64,000 nucleotides of DNA from Acidimicrobiaceae bacterium. GTDB taxonomy: Bacteria > Actinomycetota > Acidimicrobiia > Acidimicrobiales > RAAP-2. The notes below the pieces were generated by a model, which did not search any database, was not told the DNA's origin, and saw only the letters and a list, made by a program, of their open reading frames with translations. Shown here in pieces: positions 20,031 through 29,730 of the stretch. The first letter of the stretch is position 1; the number at the start of each line of letters is the position of its first letter. The translations under genes were made by a program, and so were the position numbers. Location: NCBI GenBank assembly GCA_027315315.1, contig DAHUYG010000038.1:16074-80073 (forward strand), in the 5' to 3' direction.

Positions 20031-21532
20031 CGCAGGGCCCCCTCGCCGGCGATCCGCCACAGCGCGTCGAGGTCCAGGTGGCGCTCGCAGGCGTCGGCCA
20101 CCCGGTCGAGCTGAGCCTGGCGGAGGTCTGCGAAGCGCAGGCCGCTCGGGCGCCACTCGAGGTTGCGCCGCCTCGCCACCTCGCGTAGCAGCCCGGCACG
20201 CAGCTCGTCGTTCTCGAGCACCCCGTGCAGCACGGTCGCGAAGATCCCCCGGTCGGGGTCGACGACCCCCTCGGGCTCGGGACCGGCGTGGCCCTCGAGG
20301 TCGAACCATGGCCGCGACGGCGCGCCGGGACGGACCTGGCCGTGGTGGATCTCGTAGCCGTGCACTGCGACGCCCGTCTCGCGCTCGGCGCCCGAGCGTC
20401 GGCGGGTGACCTTCTCGGGCCCGAAGGTCGTCTCGGCCTCGAGCAGGGCGAGCCCGGGGGCCCCGCCCGCATCCTCGACGCCCGCCTCGTCGAGGATGCG
20501 GGTCCCGAGCATCTGGTAGCCGCCGCAAATCCCGAGCACCACCGGGCCGCGACCGGAACGCACGAGGGCACACAGGGCGTCGGCGAGTCCCCTCGCGCGG
20601 AGCCACGCCAGGTCGGCCACGGTCGACTTGGTCCCCGGGAGCACCACGAGGTCGGGGTCGCCCAGCTGGGAGGGCCGGTCCACCCACCTGAGCCCCACCC
20701 CGGCCTCGGCGCCCAGGGCGTCGACGTCGGTGAAGTTGGAGATCCTGGGCAAGCGGAGCACGGCCACGTCGAGGCCCTCGCCCCCGCCGTGCGCCCAACC
20801 GTTGGCCGCCTCGAGGGCGAGCGAGTCCTCGGCGTCGATCGCCACCCCCTCGAGCCAAGGCATGACGCCGAGCACCGGGATCCCGGTGCGCCGGGCGAGC
20901 TCCGCCGGCCCGTCGCCGAGCAGGCCGGGGTCGCCCCGCAGCTTGTTGATGAGGAGGCCCCGCACCCGGCGCCGGAGCTCGGGCGGGAGGAGCTCGACGG
21001 TGCCGTAGAGGTGGGCGAACACCCCGCCGCGGTCGATGTCCCCCACGACGACGGCCGGGATGCCTGCCGCGTCGGCGAGCCCCAGGTTGACGAGGTCGCC
21101 GTCCATGAGGTTGATCTCTGCCGGGCTGCCCGCCCCCTCGAGGACCACCATGTCGAAGCGCTCGCGCAAGGAGCCGAGGGCCGCGAGGACCGTGGGGCGC
21201 AGCCCGGGCTTGGCCCGCTGGTAGTCGGCGGCGTCGAGCACCCGCCACGGCCGGCCCATCACGACGACCTGGCTCCGGCGGTCGCTCGTCGGCTTCAAGA
21301 GCACCGGGTTCATCGCGACCTCGGGCTCGATCCCGGCCGCCGCCGCCTGGGCGCCCTGGGCCCGGCCGATCTCGGCCCCCTCGGCGGTCACGACCGAGTT
21401 GAGCGACATGTTCTGGCCCTTGAAGGGCGCCACCGAGACCCCGCTCCTCGCGAGCAGGCGACAGAGCCCCGCGACGAGCAGGCTCTTGCCCGAGTGCGAC
21501 GAGGTGCCACAGACCATGAGGGCGCCCCTCAC
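20027..21532 (-). CDS. cbiP/cobQ: Cobyric acid synthase (glutamine-hydrolysing)
   Basis: MVCGTSSHSGKSLLVAGLCRLLARSGVSVAPFKGQNMSLNS; GICGGYQMLG glutaminase motif. Confidence 0.95.
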   Translation of the reverse strand: MRGALMVCGTSSHSGKSLLVAGLCRLLARSGVSVAPFKGQNMSLNSVVTAEGAEIGRAQGAQAAAAGIEPEVAMNPVLLKPTSDRRSQVVVMGRPWRVLDAADYQRAKPGLRPTVLAALGSLRERFDMVVLEGAGSPAEINLMDGDLVNLGLADAAGIPAVVVGDIDRGGVFAHLYGTVELLPPELRRRVRGLLINKLRGDPGLLGDGPAELARRTGIPVLGVMPWLEGVAIDAEDSLALEAANGWAHGGGEGLDVAVLRLPRISNFTDVDALGAEAGVGLRWVDRPSQLGDPDLVVLPGTKSTVADLAWLRARGLADALCALVRSGRGPVVLGICGGYQMLGTRILDEAGVEDAGGAPGLALLEAETTFGPEKVTRRRSGAERETGVAVHGYEIHHGQVRPGAPSRPWFDLEGHAGPEPEGVVDPDRGIFATVLHGVLENDELRAGLLREVARRRNLEWRPSGLRFADLRQAQLDRVADACERHLDLDALWRIAGEGALR

Positions 21533-22479
21533 GCGCACCGCCCGAGCGCCCGGTCGAGACGGTCGAGGCCCGCGTCGTCGGGCACCGCGATCCGGACATG
21601 GCCGGGCAGCCCGAAGGAGGCACAGTCGCGCACCACGACCCCGTGGCGGGCGAGCGCCGGGCGCAACTCGCCGGCGCCCGGGACGAGCACGAAGTTCGCG
21701 TCCGAGCGCATCGGGGCCAGGCCGTGGCGCCGCAGCACCTCGACGAGGTGCGCCCGTGCCTCTCGCAGCGCCTCGGCCCACTTCTCGATGTCGGCCGTCG
21801 CCAGCAGTGCGGGGACGGCCCCGAGCGCGAGGGGCCCGACCGACCAGGCCGGCTGGCGCCGGGCCAGCCGGGAGCCGAGTCCCGGCACCCCGAGCCCTGC
21901 ACCGTCGTCGGCGGGCACCACCACGTAGCCGATGCGCAGGCCCGGGCATGCGAGCACCTTGGTGAGCGAGCCCACGACGACCGACCCGTCGCGCCCCGGG
22001 GCCCGCCAACGGCCGGTCGCGAGCGGGTAGAAGGCCTCGTCCCAGACCCCAGCCCGAGCACCCGGCGCTGCGAGGAGGCCCGTCGGGTTGTGCGGGTCGG
22101 AGCGGAAGAGGGGTCCGGCGGGGTCGACCAAGGGAAGGTGACGCTCGTAGAGGGAGAAGTCGGGCGGCTCCACGCGGCCGCGCCCGAGCTCGGCCGCAAC
22201 CAGCGCGATCGCCTCGGCACCCCCGTTGGTCACGAGCACGCGCTCGACCTCGACGCCGAGCACCCCGGCGAGCGCCGCCGTCGCCCGCAGCGCGTCGTCG
22301 CGGTCCGGGTAGCGCCCGAGGGCACCGGCCTCGAGCGCGGCCGCCACCGCGAGCGCCGGGTCCGGCGCGAAGGGATTGAGGCTGAGCGAGAGGTCGAGGA
22401 CCTCGTCGGCGTCCAGGCCGAGGGAGGCCGCGACCATCCGGCCGTCGCCCCCGTGCTCCCCCGCCGGCGATACCGTCAC
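21529..22479 (-). CDS. cobD/cobC: L-threonine-O-3-phosphate decarboxylase / CobC-like class I aminotransferase
   Basis: LSLSLNPFAPDP, VTNGGAEAIALVA, DPHNPTGLL, SLTKVLACPGLRIGYVV; within cobalamin operon. Confidence 0.85.
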   Translation of the reverse strand: MTVSPAGEHGGDGRMVAASLGLDADEVLDLSLSLNPFAPDPALAVAAALEAGALGRYPDRDDALRATAALAGVLGVEVERVLVTNGGAEAIALVAAELGRGRVEPPDFSLYERHLPLVDPAGPLFRSDPHNPTGLLAAPGARAGVWDEAFYPLATGRWRAPGRDGSVVVGSLTKVLACPGLRIGYVVVPADDGAGLGVPGLGSRLARRQPAWSVGPLALGAVPALLATADIEKWAEALREARAHLVEVLRRHGLAPMRSDANFVLVPGAGELRPALARHGVVVRDCASFGLPGHVRIAVPDDAGLDRLDRALGRCA

Positions 22480-23414
22480 GGTCCCCACCGCCCGGCGACG
22501 AACTCGAGGCACGCCGCGCCAGCGAGCGCCAGCTGCAGGATCGTCGTGGAGCGGCGGACGAGGCCGATCGCCCGATCGATGTCGGCCGCTCGGGGCGGGC
22601 GGCCGGTGCCGAGCGGCGGCCGCAGCTCGGTGCGCTGCCCGTAGCGGTTGGTGCCGCCGAGGCGGAGCCCGAGGGCGCACGCGAAGGCCGCCTCGGCGAC
22701 CCCGGCGTTGGGCGAGGGGTGGCCCGGGGCGTCCTCGCGGCAGGCGGCCAGGATGTCGCGGGCCCGCTCGGGTGCCCCCAGTGCGACGAGCACGGCGGTC
22801 AGCCGCGCCGCGGGCCAGCCGAGGAGGTCGTCGAGCCGCGCCGCCGCCCAACCGAAGCGCTCGTAGCGCGCCGAGCGGTGGCCCACCATCGCGTCGAGGG
22901 TGTTGGCGGCCCGATGCGCGAGCGCACCGGGGGCGCCCCCGAGCAGGCCCCACAGCGCCGTCGCCACCACCGCGTCGGAGAGGTTCTCGGCCAACGACTC
23001 GACCACCGCCCTCGCGATCTCCCCCTCGTCGAGGCCGCTTGGGTCCCGCCCGACCAGGTTCACCAGCGCGCGCCGGGCGGCGTCGAGGTCGCCCGCGTCG
23101 AGGTGGCGCGCCACGGTCCGGGCGGCCCGGGTGAGGGCGAGCCCGGCGCTCGAGACGGCGACCGCCCCGGTGAGGGCGACGTCCTCGCCCACGAGGTCCC
23201 CGGCCAGCGCGCCCGTCGCCGCCGCGAGCAGCACCCCCACTCCGGCAAAGGCGGCACCCCGCATCCGATCGTCGGCCCACAGCCGGCGCTCGAGGCGTTC
23301 CATCCCGGTCCCGAAGCGGGCCACCGGGTGCAGCGCATCGGGCGGCTCCCCGGCGAGTCGGTCGATCGCGAGGCCGAGGGCGACCGACCCCGGTCGGCCG
23401 ATGCCCCTCACCAT
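22476..23414 (-). CDS. cbiB: Adenosylcobinamide-phosphate synthase
   Basis: LAIDRLAGEPPDALHPVARFG; LVGRDPSGLDEGEIARAVVESLAENLSDAVVA. Confidence 0.94.
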   Translation of the reverse strand: MVRGIGRPGSVALGLAIDRLAGEPPDALHPVARFGTGMERLERRLWADDRMRGAAFAGVGVLLAAATGALAGDLVGEDVALTGAVAVSSAGLALTRAARTVARHLDAGDLDAARRALVNLVGRDPSGLDEGEIARAVVESLAENLSDAVVATALWGLLGGAPGALAHRAANTLDAMVGHRSARYERFGWAAARLDDLLGWPAARLTAVLVALGAPERARDILAACREDAPGHPSPNAGVAEAAFACALGLRLGGTNRYGQRTELRPPLGTGRPPRAADIDRAIGLVRRSTTILQLALAGAACLEFVAGRWGP

Positions 23415-24136
23415 CTCGCGGCCGCGACGACGAGTGCGGTGGTCTCGAAGATGACGCCGGCCGCACCGAGGACGTCGCCGGTGAAACCCCCGACGCGCCG
23501 GCGGGCGAACCAGAGCACGAGCGCCCCCGAGAGGAGGGCGCAGAGCGCGCTGATCGCGCCGCCGAGGACCCTCCAGAGCATGATCGGCGCGAGGAGACCC
23601 GCCGCCCCGCTCAGCGCGGCGGCGATCGCCGGCGCCCGGGCGCTCTCCGAGAGGAACGACGTGGCCAGCCCGCCCTCGTCGGCCCGGGCATAGGGGATGC
23701 ACGACGGCGCGACGGCCATCACCGCTCGCGAGCCGCACCAGATCCCGACGGGGAGCAGCACCGAGGGGCCGATGGCCGCGAGTGCGGCGAAGCGGGCGAG
23801 GAGCACCGCCCCGCCGGTCGCGATGCCGAACGCGCCGACGCTGGGCTCGCGCATGACGGCCAGGCGTCGCTCCCGGGCGAGGTGCGGCAGGAGACCGTCG
23901 GCCGAGTCGACGAGCCCGTCGACGTGGAGGAGGCCGGTGATCGCGAGGTCCGCCAGCACGACGATCGCCGCGGCCACCGGGGCGGGCCAGAGGTGCTCGG
24001 CGCCCCACCAGAGGAGACCGAGGAGGCCGCCCATCGCCGCGCCGACGGCCGGGAACCAGGCGAGCGCCTCGGGGGTGGGCACCGTCGCGCCCCCGAAGGG
24101 GGTGAGGAAGCTGACCGCGGCCCGGAGCCCGCTCAC
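23408..24136 (-). CDS. cobS: Adenosylcobinamide-GDP ribazoletransferase
   Basis: AAVSFLTPFGG; GLLHVDGLVDSADGLLPHLARERRLAVMREPSVGAFG. Confidence 0.94.
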   Translation of the reverse strand: MSGLRAAVSFLTPFGGATVPTPEALAWFPAVGAAMGGLLGLLWWGAEHLWPAPVAAAIVVLADLAITGLLHVDGLVDSADGLLPHLARERRLAVMREPSVGAFGIATGGAVLLARFAALAAIGPSVLLPVGIWCGSRAVMAVAPSCIPYARADEGGLATSFLSESARAPAIAAALSGAAGLLAPIMLWRVLGGAISALCALLSGALVLWFARRRVGGFTGDVLGAAGVIFETTALVVAAARW

Positions 24137-24672
24137 GAGCCTGCGCCGCCTGCCCGATCGAGCGGCAGGACGCGCCCGGCGACCACGAGCAGGACGCGGT
24201 CGGCCACCTCGGCGACGTCCTGGTTGAGCAAGCCGAGCGCGTCGCGGAACCTCCGCCCAAGGTCCGACGAGGGGTGCACCCCGAGACCCACCTCCTCGGA
24301 GACGACCACCGTGGCGAGCCCGGCCGACCGTCGATCGGTCAGGGCGGCGCAGAGCCGGGCGGTCGCCTCTCGCCCCGGGGAGGCGTCCTCGAACCCGGCC
24401 ACCCAGGTCCCGAGCGAGTCGACGAGCGCCGGCCCGTCGATCTCGCACAGGCGGCTCGCCAGGTCGTCGCCCCCGACCTCCATCGTCGACCACGCGGCCG
24501 GGCGCCGGGCACGGTGGCGGGCCACCCGCTCGGACCAGTCGGGGTCGTCCTCGTGGACCGGTCCGGTCGCGAGGTAGGAGACGCCGGGGGCGAGGTCGAG
24601 CGCCAAGCGTTCGGCGACCTCCGACTTGCCCGACCGTGCCCCACCGAGCACGAGGGTGATCTCAGCTGCCAC
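24133..24672 (-). CDS. cobU: Adenosylcobinamide kinase/adenosylcobinamide-phosphate guanylyltransferase
   Basis: ITLVLGGARSGKSEVAERLA; VVVSEEVGLGVHP. Confidence 0.93.
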   Translation of the reverse strand: MAAEITLVLGGARSGKSEVAERLALDLAPGVSYLATGPVHEDDPDWSERVARHRARRPAAWSTMEVGGDDLASRLCEIDGPALVDSLGTWVAGFEDASPGREATARLCAALTDRRSAGLATVVVSEEVGLGVHPSSDLGRRFRDALGLLNQDVAEVADRVLLVVAGRVLPLDRAGGAGS

Positions 24673-24710
24673 GACGTCCTCGCGTCTTCGGGGCCGCAAC
24701 GCGGCCGACT

Positions 24711-24853
24711 CCTGCGGCGGGTCTCCTGACTCCCGGCTCGTCGCTCCCCCCGGCCTTCCGGACCCATCGGGCCGTGGCCACTGGCGAGGTTCGCTCCCCG
24801 GTCACAGTCGCGGGACGGTCCCAGATTCGCACCGGGTTCCCCTGACCGCGCCG
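24711..24853 (-). ncRNA. Cobalamin (AdoCbl/B12) riboswitch upstream of cobU operon
   Basis: Reverse complement reads ggggaacccggtgcgaatctgggaccgtcccgcgactgtga ... agtggccac ... ccggaaggc ... agtcaggagacccgcc, matching conserved cobalamin riboswitch core segments. Confidence 0.92.
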
Positions 24854-24911
24854 CGAGCGTACCGTGAGCGGTCGACGGCCGCCGACCCGACTCCAGCTAG
24901 CGTCGGCGGCG

Positions 24912-25436
24912 ATGGCGCGCGAACCCTCGATCGTCTTGGTCAACACCGGCGATGGCAAGGGCAAGTCCTCGGCCGCCTTCGGCGTCATGGCCCGCGGCTG
25001 GGCCCGCGGCTGGCGGGTCGGCGTCGTGCAGTTCGTGAAGGGCGGACAGTGGAAGACCGGCGAACGCAAGCTCGCCGACCACCTCGGCATCGAATGGCAG
25101 ACCCTGGGCGACGGGTTCACCTGGGAGTCCACCGATCTCGATGAGACCGCGGCCAAGGGCCGTCACGCCTGGGGGGTGGCGAGCCAAAAGCTCGCCTCGG
25201 GCGACTACGACCTGTTGATCCTCGACGAGCTCACCTACGCCATCACCTACGGGTGGATCGAGGCGGCCGAGGTCGTCGGCGCGATCCGCTCGCGCGCCGC
25301 CCATACCAACGTCGTGATCACGGGGCGCAACGCCGTGCCCGAACTCGTCGAGGTGGCCGACACCGTCACCGAGATGCGCAAGGTGAAGCACGTCTATGAC
25401 CGGGGGGTCAAGGCCAAGAAGGGAATCGAGTACTGA
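24912..25436 (+). CDS. cobO: Cob(I)yrinic acid a,c-diamide adenosyltransferase
   Basis: VNTGDGKGKSSAAFGVMARGWARGWRVGVVQFVKG; DLLILDELTYAI; VVITGRNA. Confidence 0.95.
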   Translation: MAREPSIVLVNTGDGKGKSSAAFGVMARGWARGWRVGVVQFVKGGQWKTGERKLADHLGIEWQTLGDGFTWESTDLDETAAKGRHAWGVASQKLASGDYDLLILDELTYAITYGWIEAAEVVGAIRSRAAHTNVVITGRNAVPELVEVADTVTEMRKVKHVYDRGVKAKKGIEY

Positions 25437-25460
25437 GCCGGGCTGGGGACCGGCCCGCGC

Positions 25461-25991
25461 TCACTCTCCGGTCATGCCGTCGATGCACTCGCGCAAGAGA
25501 TCGGCGTGGCCGTTGTGGCGCGCGTACTCCTCGAGCATGTGGAGGTAGATCCAGCGGATGTCGACGTGGCGTTCGGGGTTGGGACCATGGGAGAACGTCA
25601 GCTCGTGGAGCTCGCGTCGAGCCACGGTCCTCTTGGAGGCCTGGATCTCGGCCTTGAAGGCCTCGATGTTCGCCGCAGCGTCGGCGTCCTCGAGGTCGTC
25701 GAAGTCGGCCTCGGGGTTGGCGTCGTCCGAATAGGGGAACGCCAGGTCCTGGTCGCCGGCGTGGACCCGGAACCACCACCGCTCGACCTCGGTCATGTGG
25801 CGCACGAGCCCGAGGAGCGACAGGTTGGAGGGAGGGACCGAGCGCCGCGTCAGCTGCTCGGCGGTGAGGCCCGAACACTTCCACAAGAGCAGGACGCGGT
25901 GATGGTCGACCCAGGCCTCGAGCGCCTCGCGCTCGGGGAGCGGGCCCGGTTCGTTGCGCTCGACTGGGGGTGCCGTCCACTCGCTGGCCAT
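25461..25991 (-). CDS. DinB family protein (DUF664-like)
   Basis: SLLGLVRHMTEVERWWFR; WIYLHMLEEYARHNGHADLLRECIDG. Confidence 0.85.
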   Translation of the reverse strand: MASEWTAPPVERNEPGPLPEREALEAWVDHHRVLLLWKCSGLTAEQLTRRSVPPSNLSLLGLVRHMTEVERWWFRVHAGDQDLAFPYSDDANPEADFDDLEDADAAANIEAFKAEIQASKRTVARRELHELTFSHGPNPERHVDIRWIYLHMLEEYARHNGHADLLRECIDGMTGE

Positions 25992-26005
25992 CGGATGCTC
26001 CTATG

Positions 26006-26950
26006 TCAAGCGGCAGCGGCGACGCAAGCCGCCGCTGCCGAGTGCTGACTCTGAGCGTCTGCGAGGAGCCTCCCGAAGACCTCGTCGGAGAGCCGTCGAG
26101 GCAGGGCCCGAATGGCTTCGGTCTTGGTGACGCCCTGCTTCATGCGGTGCTCGAGGCAGTCACGTCCGAGTCCTCCCCGGAGTTGGGTCACCGCAATGCG
26201 GTGCAAGGCGGCATTGATCTGTCGGTTGCCACCCCAGTTGAGCCGGTGGCCGACGTCGTTGGCCGACCACACCGGGACCGGCGCGGTGCCGTTGTGACGG
26301 GCAAAGGCGGCCTTGGAGCGGAAACGGGTCACATCGGCAGTCTCACCCAGGATCTTGGCCGCGGTGAGCGGCCCGCAGCCGTGGAGGGCCAAGAGGTGCC
26401 GGGCCAACGGACGGACTCTTTCGGTCACGGTGCGCTCGAGCTCGTTGATGCGCCGGGTGTCGGCCTCGATGCGGGCCACGAGCTCGGTGGCCAGGGCAGC
26501 GACCAGCTCGTCCCGGCCGGCGAGCTCGGCGCCCGGACGGTGCAGGACGCAGAACCGGTCGAGGGCCCCGGGGGCGATGTCACCCCCGAGCCCGAGTTCG
26601 TGGAGATGCCAGCGCAGGCGGTTCTGGTTCCTGGTCCGCTCGGCCACCAGGTCCTCCCGGTGGTCCAGGAGCAGCCGGAGGAGCCGCTCCTCGTCGTCGA
26701 GGCGGGCCACGGGAAGTTGGTCCTCTCGGAGGGCGGCTCGGGCCACAGCCAGGGCGTCGATCGGGTCGGACTTGCCCCGATCGCGCCCAGAGCCCCGGGC
26801 CAGCCCCATGAGCCGGGGTGGCACCCGCACGACGTGCTCCCCGGCTCGGAGGAGGTCGGCTTCCAGGCGTCGGGACAGGTGCCCACAGCCCTCGATGGCC
26901 CAGGCCCGCTCCTCGAACTGCTCGCCGAAGCCAAGGGCGCTCCGATGCAA
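26006..26950 (-). pseudogene. IS110 family transposase, 5'-truncated
   Basis: RGKSDPIDALAVARAALRE, LDDHRE-like coil, LHGCGPLTAAKILGE, RFRSKAAFARHNGTAPVP, LNWGGNRQINAALHRIAVTQ; the expected N-terminal GIDxHK region is absent and an in-frame TAG lies just upstream. Confidence 0.85.
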
Positions 26951-27105
26951 GCCACACCTTGGTGGGCAGCGACCCTATGAGCCACTCGGCCGAGCTGGGA
27001 GAACCCTGACACTCAGGTGGACCCTACCGGCCGCCCGGTGCGTTCGTCGGGGGGCGCGAATGGTGCAAGCCTGGCGCCGATGCCCCCCGAGCGAACCGGT
27101 CGGCG

Positions 27106-28479
27106 ATGACCGCCGGCCTCGGCCCGCGCCTCGTCGTGGCCGGCACCCACTCGGGCGTCGGAAAGACGAGCGTGGCCACCGGGCTCATGGCGGCTTTCCG
27201 GCGGGCCGGCGACAAGGTGGGCGCGGCCAAGGTCGGGCCCGACTTCATCGACCCGGGCTACCACTCGCTCGCCACCGGCCGGCTGACCAGGAACCTCGAC
27301 AGCTACCTGTGCGGACCCGACGCCATCGCGCCGATCGCCGCCAAGGCGGCGGCCGGCACGGACATCCTCGTGATCGAGGGGGTGATGGGGCTCTTCGACG
27401 GCCTCGGGTCGACGCCGACCGCGAGCACGGCCGAGGTCGCGGCGCTGCTCGACGCGCCGATCGTGCTCGTGGTGGACGCGTCGTCGATGTCGAGCTCGGT
27501 GCGAGCGATGGTCGACGGCTACCACCGTCACATGGAGGCCACGTGGTCCCGTCCGGTGGCGGCCGTGGTCCTGAACCGGGTCGGCAGCGACACCCACGAG
27601 GCCCTCCTGCGCGAGGCGCTCGAAGGCTCCCCCGTCGAGGTGCTCGGCGTCATCCGGCGGGACCGGGCGCTCGAGTGGAGGGATCGCCACCTCGGGCTGG
27701 TCCCGATCGCAGAGGATCCGCCTGGCGTGGCGGCCGCGCTCGAAGGACTGGCCGACGCGGTCGCCGCCGGGGTCGACCTCGAGGCGGTCCAGCGCCTGGC
27801 CCGGGCGGCCCGCCCGCTCGACCCCCCGGCCCTCCCCCCCGCGAATCGCGTGAGCGAGCGCCCGGTCACCGTCGCGGTCATGTCGGGCCCGGCCTTCTCG
27901 TTCTCCTATCCCGACAACCTCGAGCGCCTGGCAGAGGCGGGCGCCGAGCTCGTCGAGGTCGATCCGGCCGGCGACGACGCGCTCCCCCCGGGCACCGATG
28001 CGCTGTATGCGTGCGGCGGGTTCCCCGAGGTCTTCGCAGCCGAGCTGGTGGCGAACCGGCCGCTCTTGGGAGACGTCCGCAGCCGGATCGCCTCGGGGCT
28101 GATCACCTGGGCCGAGTGCGGGGGCCTCCTGTGGCTGTCCCGGTCCCTCGAGGGCCAGCCGCTGTGCGGGGCGATCGACGCCGAGGCCACGCTCGGCTCG
28201 CGGGTGCACGTCGGCTATCGGCGCGCGACCCTCCGGGTGGACACCCCGATCGGATCCCGGGGGACCGAGATGCGCGGGCACGAGCACCACTACTCCTCGG
28301 TCGCCCCCGCTGGCGACGCCCTCGAGCTGGTCGGTCGATCGGGGTCGCGCCGCGAGGGTTGGGGGAACCCGACCATGCTCGCCACCTACCTGCACCTGCA
28401 CCTCGGCGGGGACCCGGGCCCGGCCGAGCGCTTCGTCGGCGCGGCGGCCGCCGCGACCTCGGGCGACCCCGGGGCCTGA
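27106..28479 (+). CDS. cbiA/cobB: Cobyrinate a,c-diamide synthase
   Basis: VVAGTHSGVGKTSVATGLMAAFRRAG; KVGPDFIDPGYHSLATG; AECGGLLWLSRSLE. Confidence 0.95.
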   Translation: MTAGLGPRLVVAGTHSGVGKTSVATGLMAAFRRAGDKVGAAKVGPDFIDPGYHSLATGRLTRNLDSYLCGPDAIAPIAAKAAAGTDILVIEGVMGLFDGLGSTPTASTAEVAALLDAPIVLVVDASSMSSSVRAMVDGYHRHMEATWSRPVAAVVLNRVGSDTHEALLREALEGSPVEVLGVIRRDRALEWRDRHLGLVPIAEDPPGVAAALEGLADAVAAGVDLEAVQRLARAARPLDPPALPPANRVSERPVTVAVMSGPAFSFSYPDNLERLAEAGAELVEVDPAGDDALPPGTDALYACGGFPEVFAAELVANRPLLGDVRSRIASGLITWAECGGLLWLSRSLEGQPLCGAIDAEATLGSRVHVGYRRATLRVDTPIGSRGTEMRGHEHHYSSVAPAGDALELVGRSGSRREGWGNPTMLATYLHLHLGGDPGPAERFVGAAAAATSGDPGA

Positions 28480-28508
28480 GGGCTGCCCGCGCGCTCGGTT
28501 CGCGTGGC

Positions 28509-29678
28509 TCAGCCGGCGGCGTCCCCCGGGCGGCCAGCGCAGCTCGCGAAGTACGAGGGGTCCTCGCACGAGCGGGCGGCGGCCCCGATCGCGAGGCGGT
28601 CGAAGGTGTCGATCATGACCGCTGTCTCCTCGGTGCCGGGCTGAGCGAAGGAGGCCTCGACCGAGCCGGGCTGGGCTGGGCGGATGAAGCCCGCCGGGTG
28701 CAGCGAGATCGATCCGCGCTCGATGCCCGCGCCCTTGCGCGACATGAAATCGCCGGCCACGTAGAAGAGCACCTCGTCGCTGTCCACGTTGGCGTGGTTG
28801 TAGGGGACGGCGATGGCGTGCTCGTCGAAGTCCTAGGGGCGCGGACAGAACGAGCAGATGACCGCGCCCGGCGCCTCGAAGGTCTGACGGACGGGCGGAG
28901 GAAGGTGCACCCGGCCGACCCGGGGCTCGAAGTCGCCGATGTTGAAGGCGAAGGGGTACAGCCAGCCGTCCCACCCGACGACGTCGAACGGGTGGGTGGC
29001 GTACAGGTAGCGGATCCAGAGCCCCGGGCCGTGGTGCACGAGGACCTCGACGCCCTCGTCGTCGAGCGGCTCAATCGGATCGGGACCCCGCAGGTCGCGC
29101 TCGGAGTAGGGGGCGAGCTCGAGGAGCTGGCCCTCGGGGAGCGATAGCGACGGGGGATGTCCACGTGGCCGACGAGCTCGATCACGAGGGCGCGCACCTC
29201 GCCGGGGAGGACCCAGCGGTGCGTGGTCGACTTCGCCCGACGACGTAGTCGCCGGACCGGGCCCGCAGCGCCCCGAACACGCTCTCGAGGATCGCCTCGC
29301 CGCTCTCGATGAAGACGCACTCGTCGGCCATCGCGTCGCGGTAGGGGGGCGAGGTCTGTGCCGCTCTCGGGAACCCGATGCGCACCTCGCCGTTGGCGAG
29401 CAGCAGCCGGCGCCCGGTCACGAGGGCGTCGCACCTCGCCAGCTGCCCGGTGCGGAAGTGGCGGGGCAGCAACGGGTGGTTCGCCAGTCCTCGGGAGGCC
29501 CCTCGAACGCATCGGCCGCGACGATGGTCGTCGGGAGCCCCCGGTGGTAGAGGAGGCTGGTCGCCCCCGAGAGGCCGTGCGCGCTCATGAGCTCCTCGGC
29601 GTAGAGCCCGCCCCCCGGTCGCTCGGCGCGGGTGTGGCGCTTCCTCGGGATCTCCCCGGCTCAGCGGTAGAAGGGCAT
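28509..29678 (-). pseudogene. hmgA: Homogentisate 1,2-dioxygenase remnant (two in-frame stops, about three frameshifts)
   Basis: MPFYR*AGEIPRKRHTRAERPGGGLYAEELMSAHG ... HPLLPRHFRTGQL ... SGDYVV/STTHRWVLPGEVRALVIE ... EGQLLELAPYSERDLRGP...YLYATHPFDVVGWDGWLYPFAFNIGDFEPRVGRVHLPPPVRQTFE...FCPRP*DFDEHAIAVPYNHANVDSDEVLFYVAGDFMSRKG, spread over three frames. Confidence 0.88.
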
Positions 29679-29730
29679 CAGCGCCCCTTGGAACCCGGCG
29701 TGCTGGCGGTGCGTCCCATGGGCTCTCCGA

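Noticed and set aside
16797-20114. 1105-aa plus-strand ORF
   Set aside because: Antisense to cobN; composition typical of shadow frames.
20225-21928. 567-aa plus-strand ORF
   Set aside because: Antisense to cbiP; no recognisable domain.
26313-29147. 944-aa plus-strand ORF
   Set aside because: Runs through IS110 antisense, cbiA in another frame and the hmgA remnant; not a real gene.
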